DNA from: an uncultured Pseudomonadota bacterium
GTDB lineage: Bacteria > Myxococcota_A > UBA796 > SXON01
DNA length: 64,000 nt
Assembly: GCA_903875225.1 (NCBI GenBank)
Contig: CAIQVJ010000089.1
Span: forward strand, 1-64,000
Reading direction: 5' to 3'
Positions 43,675 through 52,068 of the stretch are shown here, piece by piece. Below the pieces are notes generated by a model, which saw only the letters and a program-made list of their open reading frames with translations, did no database searches and was not told the origin of the DNA. Position numbers and translations under genes: made by a program. The first letter of the stretch is position 1. Each line of letters starts with the position of its first letter.

Positions 43675-44306
43675 TTCGCGGCCCCGGACACCCAGTAGCC
43701 CGTCCCGAATTGTGCCCCCGACGCCTCGAAATGCCAGGTCGAGGTGCCGTCGGCTGCCTCGTCGATCGCATAGTCCTCGGAGTACGTCTCGTCGCCGTGG
43801 TACATCGGAGTGGGGCAGGTGGTCTGGTCGGTGTTGAGGTTCGCGGAGACCGTGAGGCCGAGGTCGCAGCCGGAGCAGTCGCCCTGCGTCGCGGTCATGT
43901 CCCACACGATCATGCAGTCCGCGCCACCGTGGCTCTTCCACGAGGTGTTGGCGTAGTAGTAGATCGCCTCCTGGCCGACCCAGGCGCTGCCCGACGTGTT
44001 GGTGTACTCGCCCCAGAAGTACTCGCGGGCGCCGTCCACGGTCTCGCCGCCCAGCGTCTCGCACGCATCGGAGTTGGGCACGATGGCTTCGCGCACGTCG
44101 AGGAGCAGGTCGGCATCGGCGTCCGAGTCCGTGTCGGCGTCGGTGTCGGAATCGGTGTCGGCATCCGAGTCGGCGTCGGAATCGGCGTCGGAGTCGGCGT
44201 CGGTGTCCGCGTCCCCATCCGGGCCGGTGCCCGAATCCTTGCCGCCGGTGCAGCCGATCGGGGCGAAGTACAAGGACGCGAGGGCAAGAAGGGGCAGGCA
44301 GCGCAT
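43641..44306 (-). CDS. Lipoprotein with Asp/Ser/Thr repeat linker
   Basis: A 221-residue predicted lipoprotein: signal LLALASLYFAPIGC, then TGGKDSG and a repetitive DADTDSD linker of about 40 residues, encoded by a near-repetitive tract. The C-terminal domain is Cys-rich (four to six Cys, e.g. CDLGLTVSANLNTDQTTC) and aromatic, probably disulfide-bonded. No family recognised. ATG 44306 has GGAG upstream. Its 3' end overlaps the AP-superfamily gene tail to tail by 34 bases. Confidence 0.82.
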   Translation of the reverse strand: MRCLPLLALASLYFAPIGCTGGKDSGTGPDGDADTDADSDADSDADSDADTDSDTDADTDSDADADLLLDVREAIVPNSDACETLGGETVDGAREYFWGEYTNTSGSAWVGQEAIYYYANTSWKSHGGADCMIVWDMTATQGDCSGCDLGLTVSANLNTDQTTCPTPMYHGDETYSEDYAIDEAADGTSTWHFEASGAQFGTGYWVSGAANYLSDSSCAWF

Positions 44307-44418
44307 GCGGACTCCGGGCAGCGGCAAAGGTAGCCCGATCGACGCGCGGAAGGCGACTCCGGGAGGCGCCTGGCGGCGACCGGGTGCGATCCCGGCGGAC
44401 TGAGGCTACATCTGACGG

Positions 44419-45447
44419 ATGCTCGCCCGAATGATCCCCCCGTTCCTCATCGGCCTCCTGGCGATCGGCGCGCTCGCGCCGGACGCGCTCGCCGGCGACC
44501 TCGACTACGGCTACACCCCCGCGCCAGGCCCCGGGGAGAACCCCGCCATCCTGATCACGCCCAACCGCCCCGTCGCGAGCCTGTACATCTCGATCGAGGC
44601 GGGCACGAAGAAGATCGAGACCACGAAGAAGAACCTGGCGGAGGGCGTGCAGATCCGCGTGGAGTGGCCGCGCGACACGAAGGTCACCCACGCCGAGGTG
44701 TTCCTGCGCGCGAACTACAGCGACGGCAGCGTGACCGAGAACACCGTCCCGATCGACTACTCGTTCAAGGGGCAGCTCTCGGTGGACCTCTCGCACGCGA
44801 GCGCCGACATCGCTGCAAAGACGCTCACCGTCAACGTCTCTGCGACCGTCACGTCGGCCGACCTCATCGCATACGGCGCCCACAAGGCGGAGCTGGATCG
44901 CTCGACGGTGCAGCTCTCCGCGGGGCCGGGCACGATCACGGTGCCCTTCGTGGGCGATCCCGCCGACGTGGTGATCCTCGACGTGACGCTCAAGAACGAC
45001 ACAGCCTACGCTGGCTTCACGTACTCGCCCTGGTTCCTCGACATCCCGCATGACGACGTGCTGTTCGCGAGTGACTCGGCCGACATCACCGCCGATCAGA
45101 CCTACAAGCTCCAGGCCACCCTCGAGCAGCTCAACGACGTCGTCGACAAGTACGGCGAGATGGTCCCTGTGAAGCTGTACATCGCCGGCTGCACCGACAC
45201 GGTCGGCGACTCCGGGCACAACAGCGATCTCTCCGGGCGGCGGGCGGACTCGATCGCCCGCTGGCTGCGCGCGAGCGGGTTCAAGTACCCGATCTACACG
45301 TACGGGTTCGGGGAGTCCCTGCTGGCGATCCCGACGGGCGACGGCGAGGACAACGCGGCGAACCGGCGCGCTCTCTACATGGTGGGCGCAAACCCACCAC
45401 CAGCCGGGTCCGGCATCCCTGCCGTCGGCTGGCGTGCGGTGAAGTAG
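44419..45447 (+). CDS. OmpA-domain outer membrane protein
   Basis: A 342-residue exported protein with signal ending DALAG, an N-terminal beta-rich domain, and a C-terminal OmpA/MotB peptidoglycan-binding domain (about residues 215-325: LFASDSADITADQTYKLQATLEQL, then GCTDTVGDSGHNSDLSGRRADSIARWL). The conserved Asp/Arg pair for diaminopimelate binding is present (D...LSGRRA). It likely links the outer membrane to peptidoglycan. The stop overlaps the next gene's GTG by one base. Confidence 0.9.
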   Translation: MLARMIPPFLIGLLAIGALAPDALAGDLDYGYTPAPGPGENPAILITPNRPVASLYISIEAGTKKIETTKKNLAEGVQIRVEWPRDTKVTHAEVFLRANYSDGSVTENTVPIDYSFKGQLSVDLSHASADIAAKTLTVNVSATVTSADLIAYGAHKAELDRSTVQLSAGPGTITVPFVGDPADVVILDVTLKNDTAYAGFTYSPWFLDIPHDDVLFASDSADITADQTYKLQATLEQLNDVVDKYGEMVPVKLYIAGCTDTVGDSGHNSDLSGRRADSIARWLRASGFKYPIYTYGFGESLLAIPTGDGEDNAANRRALYMVGANPPPAGSGIPAVGWRAVK

Positions 45448-46379
45448 TGGTCTGGCTCCTGTTGAGTGGCTGCCTCGAGAAGACGACGGGCGTGTTCATC
45501 CCGTTGAGCGCGGACTTCACCAACGGGCACGAGGAGGCGAGCACGGACCCCGGCACGGGCGACGGCGTGTGGCCGACCTTGAAGGACCCGAGGGTCCACA
45601 TCAAGGGCAGTGTCACCTCCGACGACAAGACTGCCCCGGTGCAGATCGACGTGAGCGTGGACGACCCGGACACCAGCAACAAGAGCGGGCAGATCCGCGT
45701 CGGGGCCCTGCACCTGGACAACGGCCCCGGGGAGTTCGAGTTCTACGCCCCGGTCGACGTCGTGCTGATCCACCTGCAGGCGTTCCAGGATCCGGTCGGC
45801 GACGGGCCGAGCGAGGATGACCCCTTCGCGCGCACCGACGTCACCATCGTGGATGCGAAGGACCCGGACGCTGCGCTGCTCGCGCTGCAGGTGGGTGCCC
45901 GTGGGGCGCCGGACGGGGGCGGGCAGGGAGACCCGAACCACCCCGGCACCGGGGACCCGAACCACCCCAGCGGGAGCGGCGATCCGAACAACCCGGGCGG
46001 AGACCCGAACGCGGGTGGAGGACAGGGCCCGCAGCCGTCGGGACCCCCCGGCGGGGAGGCAAGCGCCTTTCCTGGCGTCACGGACCTGATCACGCTGTCG
46101 GGCACGGTCTCCGGGCCAAGCTCGCCGATGGTCGTGGACTTCTTCAAGATCGACCCGGCAGGGCAGGGGGGGCGCACCCACCTGTTCAAGCTGGACACCG
46201 ACGGCGGGGCATGGAGCGCGAAGTTCCCGCGCGGGTTCGGGCAGATCCAGATCGAGGCCTTCGTGGACCCCCAGAAGGACGGCCCCACCCAGGGCGACCC
46301 GATGGTCTCGTGCCCCTGCAACCCGCTCACGATCGGGGAGGCCGACGTGACGGCCGTCGTGCTCGCGATTCCGGGCTAG
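45447..46379 (+). CDS. Lipoprotein with duplicated domain
   Basis: A 310-residue lipoprotein starting at GTG 45447 with a minimal signal, MVWLLLSGC (Cys at residue 9). Two similar domains flank a Gly/Asn/Pro/Asp-rich linker (GDPNHPGTGDPNHP). Each domain ends with a similar IQ/IH-L-AFQDP or IQIEAFVDP strand followed by a DGP-x-DP turn, indicating internal duplication. No family recognised. Coupled to the OmpA-domain gene, so likely an envelope partner. Confidence 0.8.
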   Translation: MVWLLLSGCLEKTTGVFIPLSADFTNGHEEASTDPGTGDGVWPTLKDPRVHIKGSVTSDDKTAPVQIDVSVDDPDTSNKSGQIRVGALHLDNGPGEFEFYAPVDVVLIHLQAFQDPVGDGPSEDDPFARTDVTIVDAKDPDAALLALQVGARGAPDGGGQGDPNHPGTGDPNHPSGSGDPNNPGGDPNAGGGQGPQPSGPPGGEASAFPGVTDLITLSGTVSGPSSPMVVDFFKIDPAGQGGRTHLFKLDTDGGAWSAKFPRGFGQIQIEAFVDPQKDGPTQGDPMVSCPCNPLTIGEADVTAVVLAIPG

Positions 46380-46441
46380 AACGCGCGGATCGGCAAGAGC
46401 CCGCGGGCAGCCAGCGGAATACACCGCGCGAAGGAGCCACC

Positions 46442-46792
46442 ATGAGCCACGCGATGACCTTCGGCGAAGAGCCTTCCTCCGATGACAAGCTGTGGGGCCT
46501 GATTGCGCACCTTTCCGCTTTCGTCGTGCCGTTCTTCGGAAGCCTCGTCATCTACCTCATCCACAAGGACAAGCCGTACATCGCCTACCATGCAGCGCAG
46601 TGCCTGGCGGCGCAGTTCGGGGTGTACGTGGCGGGTGCGATCATCTCGGTGATCGCGGCCGTGACCTGCGGGTTCGGCAGCGTGCTCTACCTTGCGCTGC
46701 TCCCGGCGCCGTTGCTGCCCCTGTACGGCGCCTGGTGCGCGTATTCCGGCGAGTGGAAGGGCTATCCGTTGATCGGGTCCGTGGGGAAGTAG
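46442..46792 (+). CDS. DUF4870-type small membrane protein
   Basis: A 116-residue membrane protein with DDKLWGLIAHLSAFV, IYLIHKDKPYIAYHAAQCL and three hydrophobic segments, matching the DUF4870 (Tic20-like) pattern. Function unknown. GAAGGAGCC upstream of ATG 46442. The track ORF from 46211 runs into the upstream gene. It stands between the duplicated-domain lipoprotein and the discoidin-like gene. Confidence 0.87.
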   Translation: MSHAMTFGEEPSSDDKLWGLIAHLSAFVVPFFGSLVIYLIHKDKPYIAYHAAQCLAAQFGVYVAGAIISVIAAVTCGFGSVLYLALLPAPLLPLYGAWCAYSGEWKGYPLIGSVGK

Positions 46793-46971
46793 CTCCGGGA
46801 TTCCGTCGTCCCAACTGTGACGCATCCTGACACGCCGGGCAAACCGGTAGAATCAGGCCTTTCTGCTGCTGCGCGGCCGGGCCGCGATGGAAGCTTTGCC
46901 GATGGTGGCGTGCTTCAGGCAGGCGACAGGCGTGCTATGACGGCGCGTCCGATTTTTCTGGAGTTGCCCTC

Positions 46972-47907
46972 ATGCTCAAGCGCGCCCTCTTCATGGTTCC
47001 GGTACTCGGCCTGTTCATCTCGCCCGTCGCGCTCGCCGGGGCCCGCCAGTCGGCCTTCAAGGTCGACTCCAACAAGGGCAAGAACTACTACAGCGGGACC
47101 TCGGCGATCGACAACAAGTTGGAGACCGCCTGGATGGTGCCCGGCGAGAGCGAGAACAAGGGCGAATGGGTCGAGATCGCGCTCCCACACAGCGACCTCG
47201 ACAAGCTGTCGATCATCGGGGGCAACGCCTCGAGTGAGAAGGCCTGGACCGACTACCCGCGGCTCAAGCAGATCCGCGTGGACGTGTGGTCCGAGGACGA
47301 CGACCAGAACGAGAAGCAGGTCGGCTCCACCACCCTCGATCTGGCCGACAAGCCCGGGTGGCAGACGCTCGACCTCCCCGACGCCAAGGCGGGTGACGGC
47401 ATGTTCGGCGGGCGACTGCGCATCACGGTGCTCGACGTCTACCCCGGAGAGGATTTTCCCAACCTCGCGGTCGCCGAGTTCAAGGCGGTGTTGAAGGAAT
47501 TCGACATGCCCACGAAGATCAGCGAGTCCGGCACACCCCTCGACGGCCACGACAGCTCGATGATGACCGACGCGAACGCGAAGACCTTCTTCGCGACCAC
47601 CGCGGAGGGCGCCGAGATCACGCTCGGGAACAGCGGGCTCGCAGAAGTCGGGTTCGTCTCCGCCGGGAAGGACTACGCCCGCCCGAAGAAGGTGGAGATC
47701 ACCTGCGGCACGGTCACCGCCACGACGGAGCTCGCGGACGACATCAAGGGCGGAACGGTCTGGGCCGAGGTTCCGGCGTTCAACGGCTACACCGGCGGGG
47801 CCTTCGGCGACCCGGTGGTCAAGATCCTCGAGGTGTACCCCGGGACCAACCCGCAGCTGGGCATCACCGAGCTCAAGGTCAAGGCGACGAACGCCGACAT
47901 CCTGTAG
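46972..47907 (+). CDS. Exported protein with two discoidin-like domains
   Basis: A 311-residue exported protein (signal ends SPVALAG) with two similar beta-sandwich domains (about 25-165 and 170-305). Each has the pattern of an N-terminal loop and a DVYPG / EVYPG motif near the end (ITVLDVYPGED, VKILEVYPGTN), resembling the NADase-type glycan-binding (discoidin-like) domain. Likely binds glycan on the envelope. 179 bases upstream hold no other gene. Confidence 0.77.
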   Translation: MLKRALFMVPVLGLFISPVALAGARQSAFKVDSNKGKNYYSGTSAIDNKLETAWMVPGESENKGEWVEIALPHSDLDKLSIIGGNASSEKAWTDYPRLKQIRVDVWSEDDDQNEKQVGSTTLDLADKPGWQTLDLPDAKAGDGMFGGRLRITVLDVYPGEDFPNLAVAEFKAVLKEFDMPTKISESGTPLDGHDSSMMTDANAKTFFATTAEGAEITLGNSGLAEVGFVSAGKDYARPKKVEITCGTVTATTELADDIKGGTVWAEVPAFNGYTGGAFGDPVVKILEVYPGTNPQLGITELKVKATNADIL

Positions 47908-47921
47908 GACTTCGCGCTCGG

Positions 47922-49058
47922 CTACGACCGACCCGTGCGGGACCGCAATGCGAGCGTGAGCGCCACGGTCGACACCCCCGCGCACGCATAGAACACGGCG
48001 GGAGTGCCCAGATCTTCGCGCACGGTGCCGGCGAACACAGCGCCCAGGAGCGCGCCGAACCCGTAGGTCGCCGTCGCCCACAGGCTCTGCGCCGAGGCTG
48101 TCACGCCGCTGCTGGCGCTGCGCCGGGTGATCTCCTCCACGCCGCCGATCCAGAACAAGGCGAAGGACACGCCGTGCAGCGTCTGCACTGCGACGAGCGC
48201 GCCGGGGTCCTGTAGCCGCGCGGTGAGCAACCAACGCGGGATCGCCGCTGCGGCAGCGATGATCAGCGCGTTCTGGGAGCCGATGCGGGCGAGGATCGGC
48301 CGACCGGCCGCCATGACGGCGATCTCGAGCGCCACGCCGGTGAACACCGCGTAGCTGGTGACCGTGGCGGGGAGCCCGAGCGCGTGCACGTGGATGGAGA
48401 AAAACGTGTCGTACACGTTGATCGTGAGCGCCTGGCAGGCGCCGAACCCGAGCAACGGCCAGAACCCGGGCTGGTCCGCGAGGGCCCGAAGCGCGGGGAG
48501 GACGGGCGCGGGCCGACCGCCGCCGCGGATCGGAAAGCCTACGGTCAGCAGCGTGCAGGCGGCAGTCAGGACGACCCCGACCGCCAACGGGTCGCCCCCG
48601 GCGGCCGCGACCCAACCCGAGACCTGTGCGGCGAGCAGGAAGCCCAGGGAGCCCCACGCCCTTGTCTTTCCATACTCGCGCGAGTCCCTGCCGGCCGTCT
48701 TCAGCGCCGCCACGGTGAACGCATCCACGAGCGGCCCGAGCGGGGTCCGTCCCACCGCGAGGAGCGCCAGCCCGGCGCCGGCCTGCCTGGCATCCTCGGC
48801 CTTCCAAAGCGCGACCGCTCCTGCCAGGGCCAGCAGGGCACCAAGTCGGACCAGGGCGCCCCCGATCTGGAGACGGTCAGCGAGCCAGCCCCACACGGGG
48901 GCAGAGAGCAGGCGTCCCGCCGGCAACAGGGCGAGGAGCAGGCCAAGCTGCGTGCCGGTGATCCCGAGCGCCTCGAGACGAGCCCCAAGCTGCGGCACCA
49001 ACCCACCGAGCGCAGCGAGCGAGAGCGCCCAGAATACGCGGAGGAACAGGATGCTCAT
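47922..49058 (-). CDS. MFS transporter (HcaT-like)
   Basis: A 378-residue transporter with about 12 membrane helices. The N-terminus and GTQLGLLLALLPAGRLLSAPVWGWLADR loop, and SREYGKTRAWGSLGFLLAAQVSGW, match the MFS_1-like/PPP (HcaT) family, which includes phenylpropionate permeases and sugar transporters. The substrate is not predictable. It is convergent with the discoidin-like gene, 14 bases apart. Confidence 0.9.
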   Translation of the reverse strand: MSILFLRVFWALSLAALGGLVPQLGARLEALGITGTQLGLLLALLPAGRLLSAPVWGWLADRLQIGGALVRLGALLALAGAVALWKAEDARQAGAGLALLAVGRTPLGPLVDAFTVAALKTAGRDSREYGKTRAWGSLGFLLAAQVSGWVAAAGGDPLAVGVVLTAACTLLTVGFPIRGGGRPAPVLPALRALADQPGFWPLLGFGACQALTINVYDTFFSIHVHALGLPATVTSYAVFTGVALEIAVMAAGRPILARIGSQNALIIAAAAAIPRWLLTARLQDPGALVAVQTLHGVSFALFWIGGVEEITRRSASSGVTASAQSLWATATYGFGALLGAVFAGTVREDLGTPAVFYACAGVSTVALTLALRSRTGRS

Positions 49059-49106
49059 GGGCGTGGAGGCGTCAGGACCGACCGGCGAGCGCTACCTCGG
49101 CGCCGG

Positions 49107-49829
49107 TCACGGTTGTCCGACAGCACCGGGTGCGGCCTGGTTCGTGGGGTTCGGCTGCCGGGGAGGCCTCGGGACAGGCGCGGTCCTGTTCTTCGGCCCA
49201 GCCTTCCCCGGCAGCGCCACGGCATCGGCGACCGGGGCCTGCAGTCGCAGCAGGGCGTACACGACGGTCTGGAGCGTCCCGTTGATGATGGGCACACCGC
49301 CGTCGGCGTCGGGAGACGTCGGGAACACCGCCCGCACCCACCGCCCCTGTCCGGATCCGGTCGAGACGAACACGACGTCCACGTCGAGCCCGGCCGCCGC
49401 GCCGACGAGACACGCGGTGTCCTCCCCACACGCGGTGAGCGAAGGCAGGACGTTGGCGGATTGCCCGCCGACGTCGGAGCGGTCCTGCACCCGGGTGAAC
49501 GGGAGCGTGGCGATCTCCGCGCGCAGCGCGGCGTCGACGGTCGCGTTTTCGGTAGGGTCTGCGGACGAGGGCGAGGGCAGCACGAGCACCCGCATCGGAG
49601 GCTGCTGGTCGAAGAGTGTCTGGTCGATGGGATCGATGCGCTGCACCTCCTCGAAGCGGATCGCGACGATGCCCTGGGGCGTACGCAGATCCAGTCCATC
49701 CGCCCGGGTCGCCGCGATCTGGGCGACGAGCACGCGGCCGCTCGAGAGCTCCACCCGGCGGTACTCCGAGGCCGACGCGAAGCGGGGGAGGATCAGAAGG
49801 GCGATGAACACGTAGACGAGGCGCTTCAT
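49107..49829 (-). CDS. Exported hypothetical protein
   Basis: A 240-residue protein with signal VYVFIALLILPRFASA, a small N-terminal domain (YRRVELSSGRVLVAQIAATRADGLDLRTPQGIVAI, like an Sm or OB barrel), and a C-terminal alpha/beta part (RVLVLPSPSS, FTRVQDRSDV, ACLVGAAAGLDVDVVFV) that resembles a fragment of GNNA/peptidoglycan-associated proteins. No firm family. It ends in a Pro/Asn-rich tail. Its start overlaps a possible 45-residue ORF. Confidence 0.7.
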   Translation of the reverse strand: MKRLVYVFIALLILPRFASASEYRRVELSSGRVLVAQIAATRADGLDLRTPQGIVAIRFEEVQRIDPIDQTLFDQQPPMRVLVLPSPSSADPTENATVDAALRAEIATLPFTRVQDRSDVGGQSANVLPSLTACGEDTACLVGAAAGLDVDVVFVSTGSGQGRWVRAVFPTSPDADGGVPIINGTLQTVVYALLRLQAPVADAVALPGKAGPKNRTAPVPRPPRQPNPTNQAAPGAVGQP

Positions 49830-49963
49830 GGTTCCACCGGGAGAACGGGGCAGGCTTCGCCGTCGGCGGCGAGCGCGAGCCCCAGTGGCAGGTCCCCGAC
49901 CCCTGCCGCGTCGGCGTTGGCGGTCCGATCCCGAGACCACGCGTAGGAGAGTGCGCCGAACAT
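49826..49963 (-). CDS. Possible 45-residue small protein
   Basis: A short ORF too small for the track: MFGALSYAWSRDRTANADAA then a Leu/Ala-rich stretch and EACPVLPVEP. Its TGA overlaps the ATG of gene 49107-49829 (ATGA), and third codon positions are strongly GC, as in real genes here. GGGGAA lies just before the start. No homology recognised; it could also be a leader. Confidence 0.38.
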   Translation of the reverse strand: MFGALSYAWSRDRTANADAAGVGDLPLGLALAADGEACPVLPVEP

Positions 49964-50077
49964 TTCCCCAGACGTAGCCCGGCACGGTTACCTGCGCCCA
50001 GAACCCGCCCGGGCGCACTGGCGCTTCTCCTTCCCGGGGTCGGCCAATCGACCCCAAGCCCCCAAACGGAGGCCCCC

Positions 50078-51199
50078 TTGCAACACGGCATCATCGTCGA
50101 ACTCACTCCGTTCCTGTCGAGCCCGGCAGCGGCACAGGCGGGACACTCCGCGCGGGCGTTCTCGGCGCGGCTCCCCAGGGTGCACGAGGCGCGGCAGTGG
50201 CTGCAGCAGAGCACCCGGACCTGGCCCCACCTCGACCCTGCGGGTGCCGTGGACGAAACCGCCCTGGCGGTGTTGCGGAGATGCAAGCGTGTGCGCGTGC
50301 TGGGGCAGCCCGGCGCGGTCGTCGCCATGAGAGCCGCGCTGACCGCCCTGGCGCCCCAGGCTGCGGTCACCTGGCAGATGGGCCCCGCCGAGGTGCCCGC
50401 GCAGGCCGGGGAGGCCCTCCTGTGCCTCGAGGGCCCGCTGTGGGTGGACGAGGCGGCGGAAGCCGCCGTGGCGGCCCGGGTTCGCGTGGTGATGGCGGGC
50501 GCTGGGGTGCACGCCGTGCCACCGCGTGGGGCCTGGATCTCCGACGCCACCTCAGCGGACGGGCGCTTCGTGTGGTTTGGTGCGGCGCTGGCGACCCTCC
50601 TGGCGTGGGCCGGGGTGGACGCCGCGGCGTGGGCGGAGGGCCTGGCCGCAGGGCAGGGGACCTCTGCCCGACCGGCGCTGTTCGAGAACCCGGGCTGGTC
50701 GATGGCCACCGCGTTGAGCCTCGTGCCCGACGCCACGCCCGTGCTGATCGCCACCGACCCCGCGCTCGAGGGCATCGTTCGCGCCCTCGCTCGCGCATGG
50801 GGTGCGCTCGTCCGCGGGGCCCCCGACCGCGGCCAGCTCACCGCTCGCGTCGGGCTGACCGTCCTCGACGGCATCGCCAGCGACATCGAGCTCTTCGAGG
50901 CCATCCACGGCGGACCGGCGGACCGGCTGCCGATCTTCTGGGGGCCGCCGACGGCGGAATCCGAGACCTTCCAGAGTTGGCTCACGAGGCACGGGCGTCC
51001 CTTTCTGTCAGTACGCGCGCAGGCGATCGATGCCCGGGAGGTGGCCGAATTGTGCGCCGTCGCCATCCACGCGGCCGTCGCCCTCGCTGTGTTGCGGCTC
51101 GTGGACCCGCTGGACGAGAAGGCCGTGCTCGCATGGCGCCACGCGGTCACGCTCGACGCCGAGCGGTTGGGCGTTGACGAAGCAAGCCCTTCCGCATAG
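50078..51199 (+). CDS. Divergent glucose-6-phosphate isomerase-like (SIS) protein
   Basis: A 373-residue protein resembling the second half of phosphoglucose isomerase. SADGRFVWFGAALATLLAWAGVD matches the GGRFS-type signature with changes, and VDPLDEKAVLAW matches the C-terminal DQxGVExxK signature, but the catalytic Lys position is Arg (AWR). It may be a very divergent isomerase or an inactive SIS-fold relative. TTG 50078 has GGAGG upstream. It precedes the yfgM-like gene by 26 bases. Confidence 0.62.
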   Translation: MQHGIIVELTPFLSSPAAAQAGHSARAFSARLPRVHEARQWLQQSTRTWPHLDPAGAVDETALAVLRRCKRVRVLGQPGAVVAMRAALTALAPQAAVTWQMGPAEVPAQAGEALLCLEGPLWVDEAAEAAVAARVRVVMAGAGVHAVPPRGAWISDATSADGRFVWFGAALATLLAWAGVDAAAWAEGLAAGQGTSARPALFENPGWSMATALSLVPDATPVLIATDPALEGIVRALARAWGALVRGAPDRGQLTARVGLTVLDGIASDIELFEAIHGGPADRLPIFWGPPTAESETFQSWLTRHGRPFLSVRAQAIDAREVAELCAVAIHAAVALAVLRLVDPLDEKAVLAWRHAVTLDAERLGVDEASPSA

Positions 51200-51225
51200 C
51201 CGCTGTACCGCATCGAGGTGCCGCT

Positions 51226-52068
51226 GTGTCTGACGAAACTCCGCAAGAATCCGACGTGATCGTGCGCCCGCCGCAGGACCCCGCAGGCGCGCCCCCCGCG
51301 GCGCCCGCCGAGGCGGCGCCCGAGGAGACCCCGGACTACCTGTTCCGCCTGCAGCTCGCGATGACCAGCTTCTTCGCGGCGAACAACCGTTATCTCGGCT
51401 GGATCGCAGCAACCGCACTGGGCGGCGTGCTGGTCTGGGGCCTGTGGGCGATGTGGCAGGAGCACAGCGCGGCCGACGCGTTCGGCGCGATCGCTGCGAT
51501 CGACTACAAGATGCCCAAGCCCGACCCCATGGCCCAGTACGGCCTGGCGCCCGCCGACGATCCCACCGACGCCGGCCGTAAGGCCGACCTGGAAGAGGGT
51601 GCTCGTCGCTTCGAAGCCGCGGCCCAGGAGAGCTCCGGCACCGCTGCGCTTTACGCCTACCTCAAGGCCGCGGAGGCCTGGGAGCGCGCTGGGAACGCCC
51701 CGTCGCGGCTCGCGGCGCTCAAGGCCGCTTATGCCCTCGGCGGCGGCAGCCTCCCGGCGTGGAGCATCGGGACCGCCTACGCATCGGCGCTGGCTGACTC
51801 GGGAAGCAAGGAAGAGGCAGTCGGGGTGTACCGTGAGCTTGCGGGCCGCACGCAGGGCTTCTACGCCCAGCAGACGCTGCTCGCGCTCGCGGGAGCCCAG
51901 ATCGACCTGGGCAAGAACGAGGACGCGAAGCAGACCATCAGCGAGTTCAAGACGCGCTTCCCCGCGGCTCCCCAGGATCGCGCCGCCGCACTGGAGGCCC
52001 GCGCGGGCGGTGTCCCGAGCGCGCCTGCCCAGACCGTTCCCACCTCTGCTTCTGGAAGCGCGGGTTGA
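51226..52068 (+). CDS. YfgM-like TPR membrane protein
   Basis: A 280-residue protein: Pro/Ala/Glu-rich cytoplasmic N-terminus (about 45 residues), one membrane helix (YLGWIAATALGGVLVWGLWAMW), and a periplasmic TPR region. This layout and the downstream bamB-like gene match the yfgM-bamB arrangement, in which YfgM links to periplasmic chaperones and the Bam complex. GTG 51226. The stop overlaps the next gene's TTG as TTGA. Confidence 0.82.
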   Translation: MSDETPQESDVIVRPPQDPAGAPPAAPAEAAPEETPDYLFRLQLAMTSFFAANNRYLGWIAATALGGVLVWGLWAMWQEHSAADAFGAIAAIDYKMPKPDPMAQYGLAPADDPTDAGRKADLEEGARRFEAAAQESSGTAALYAYLKAAEAWERAGNAPSRLAALKAAYALGGGSLPAWSIGTAYASALADSGSKEEAVGVYRELAGRTQGFYAQQTLLALAGAQIDLGKNEDAKQTISEFKTRFPAAPQDRAAALEARAGGVPSAPAQTVPTSASGSAG

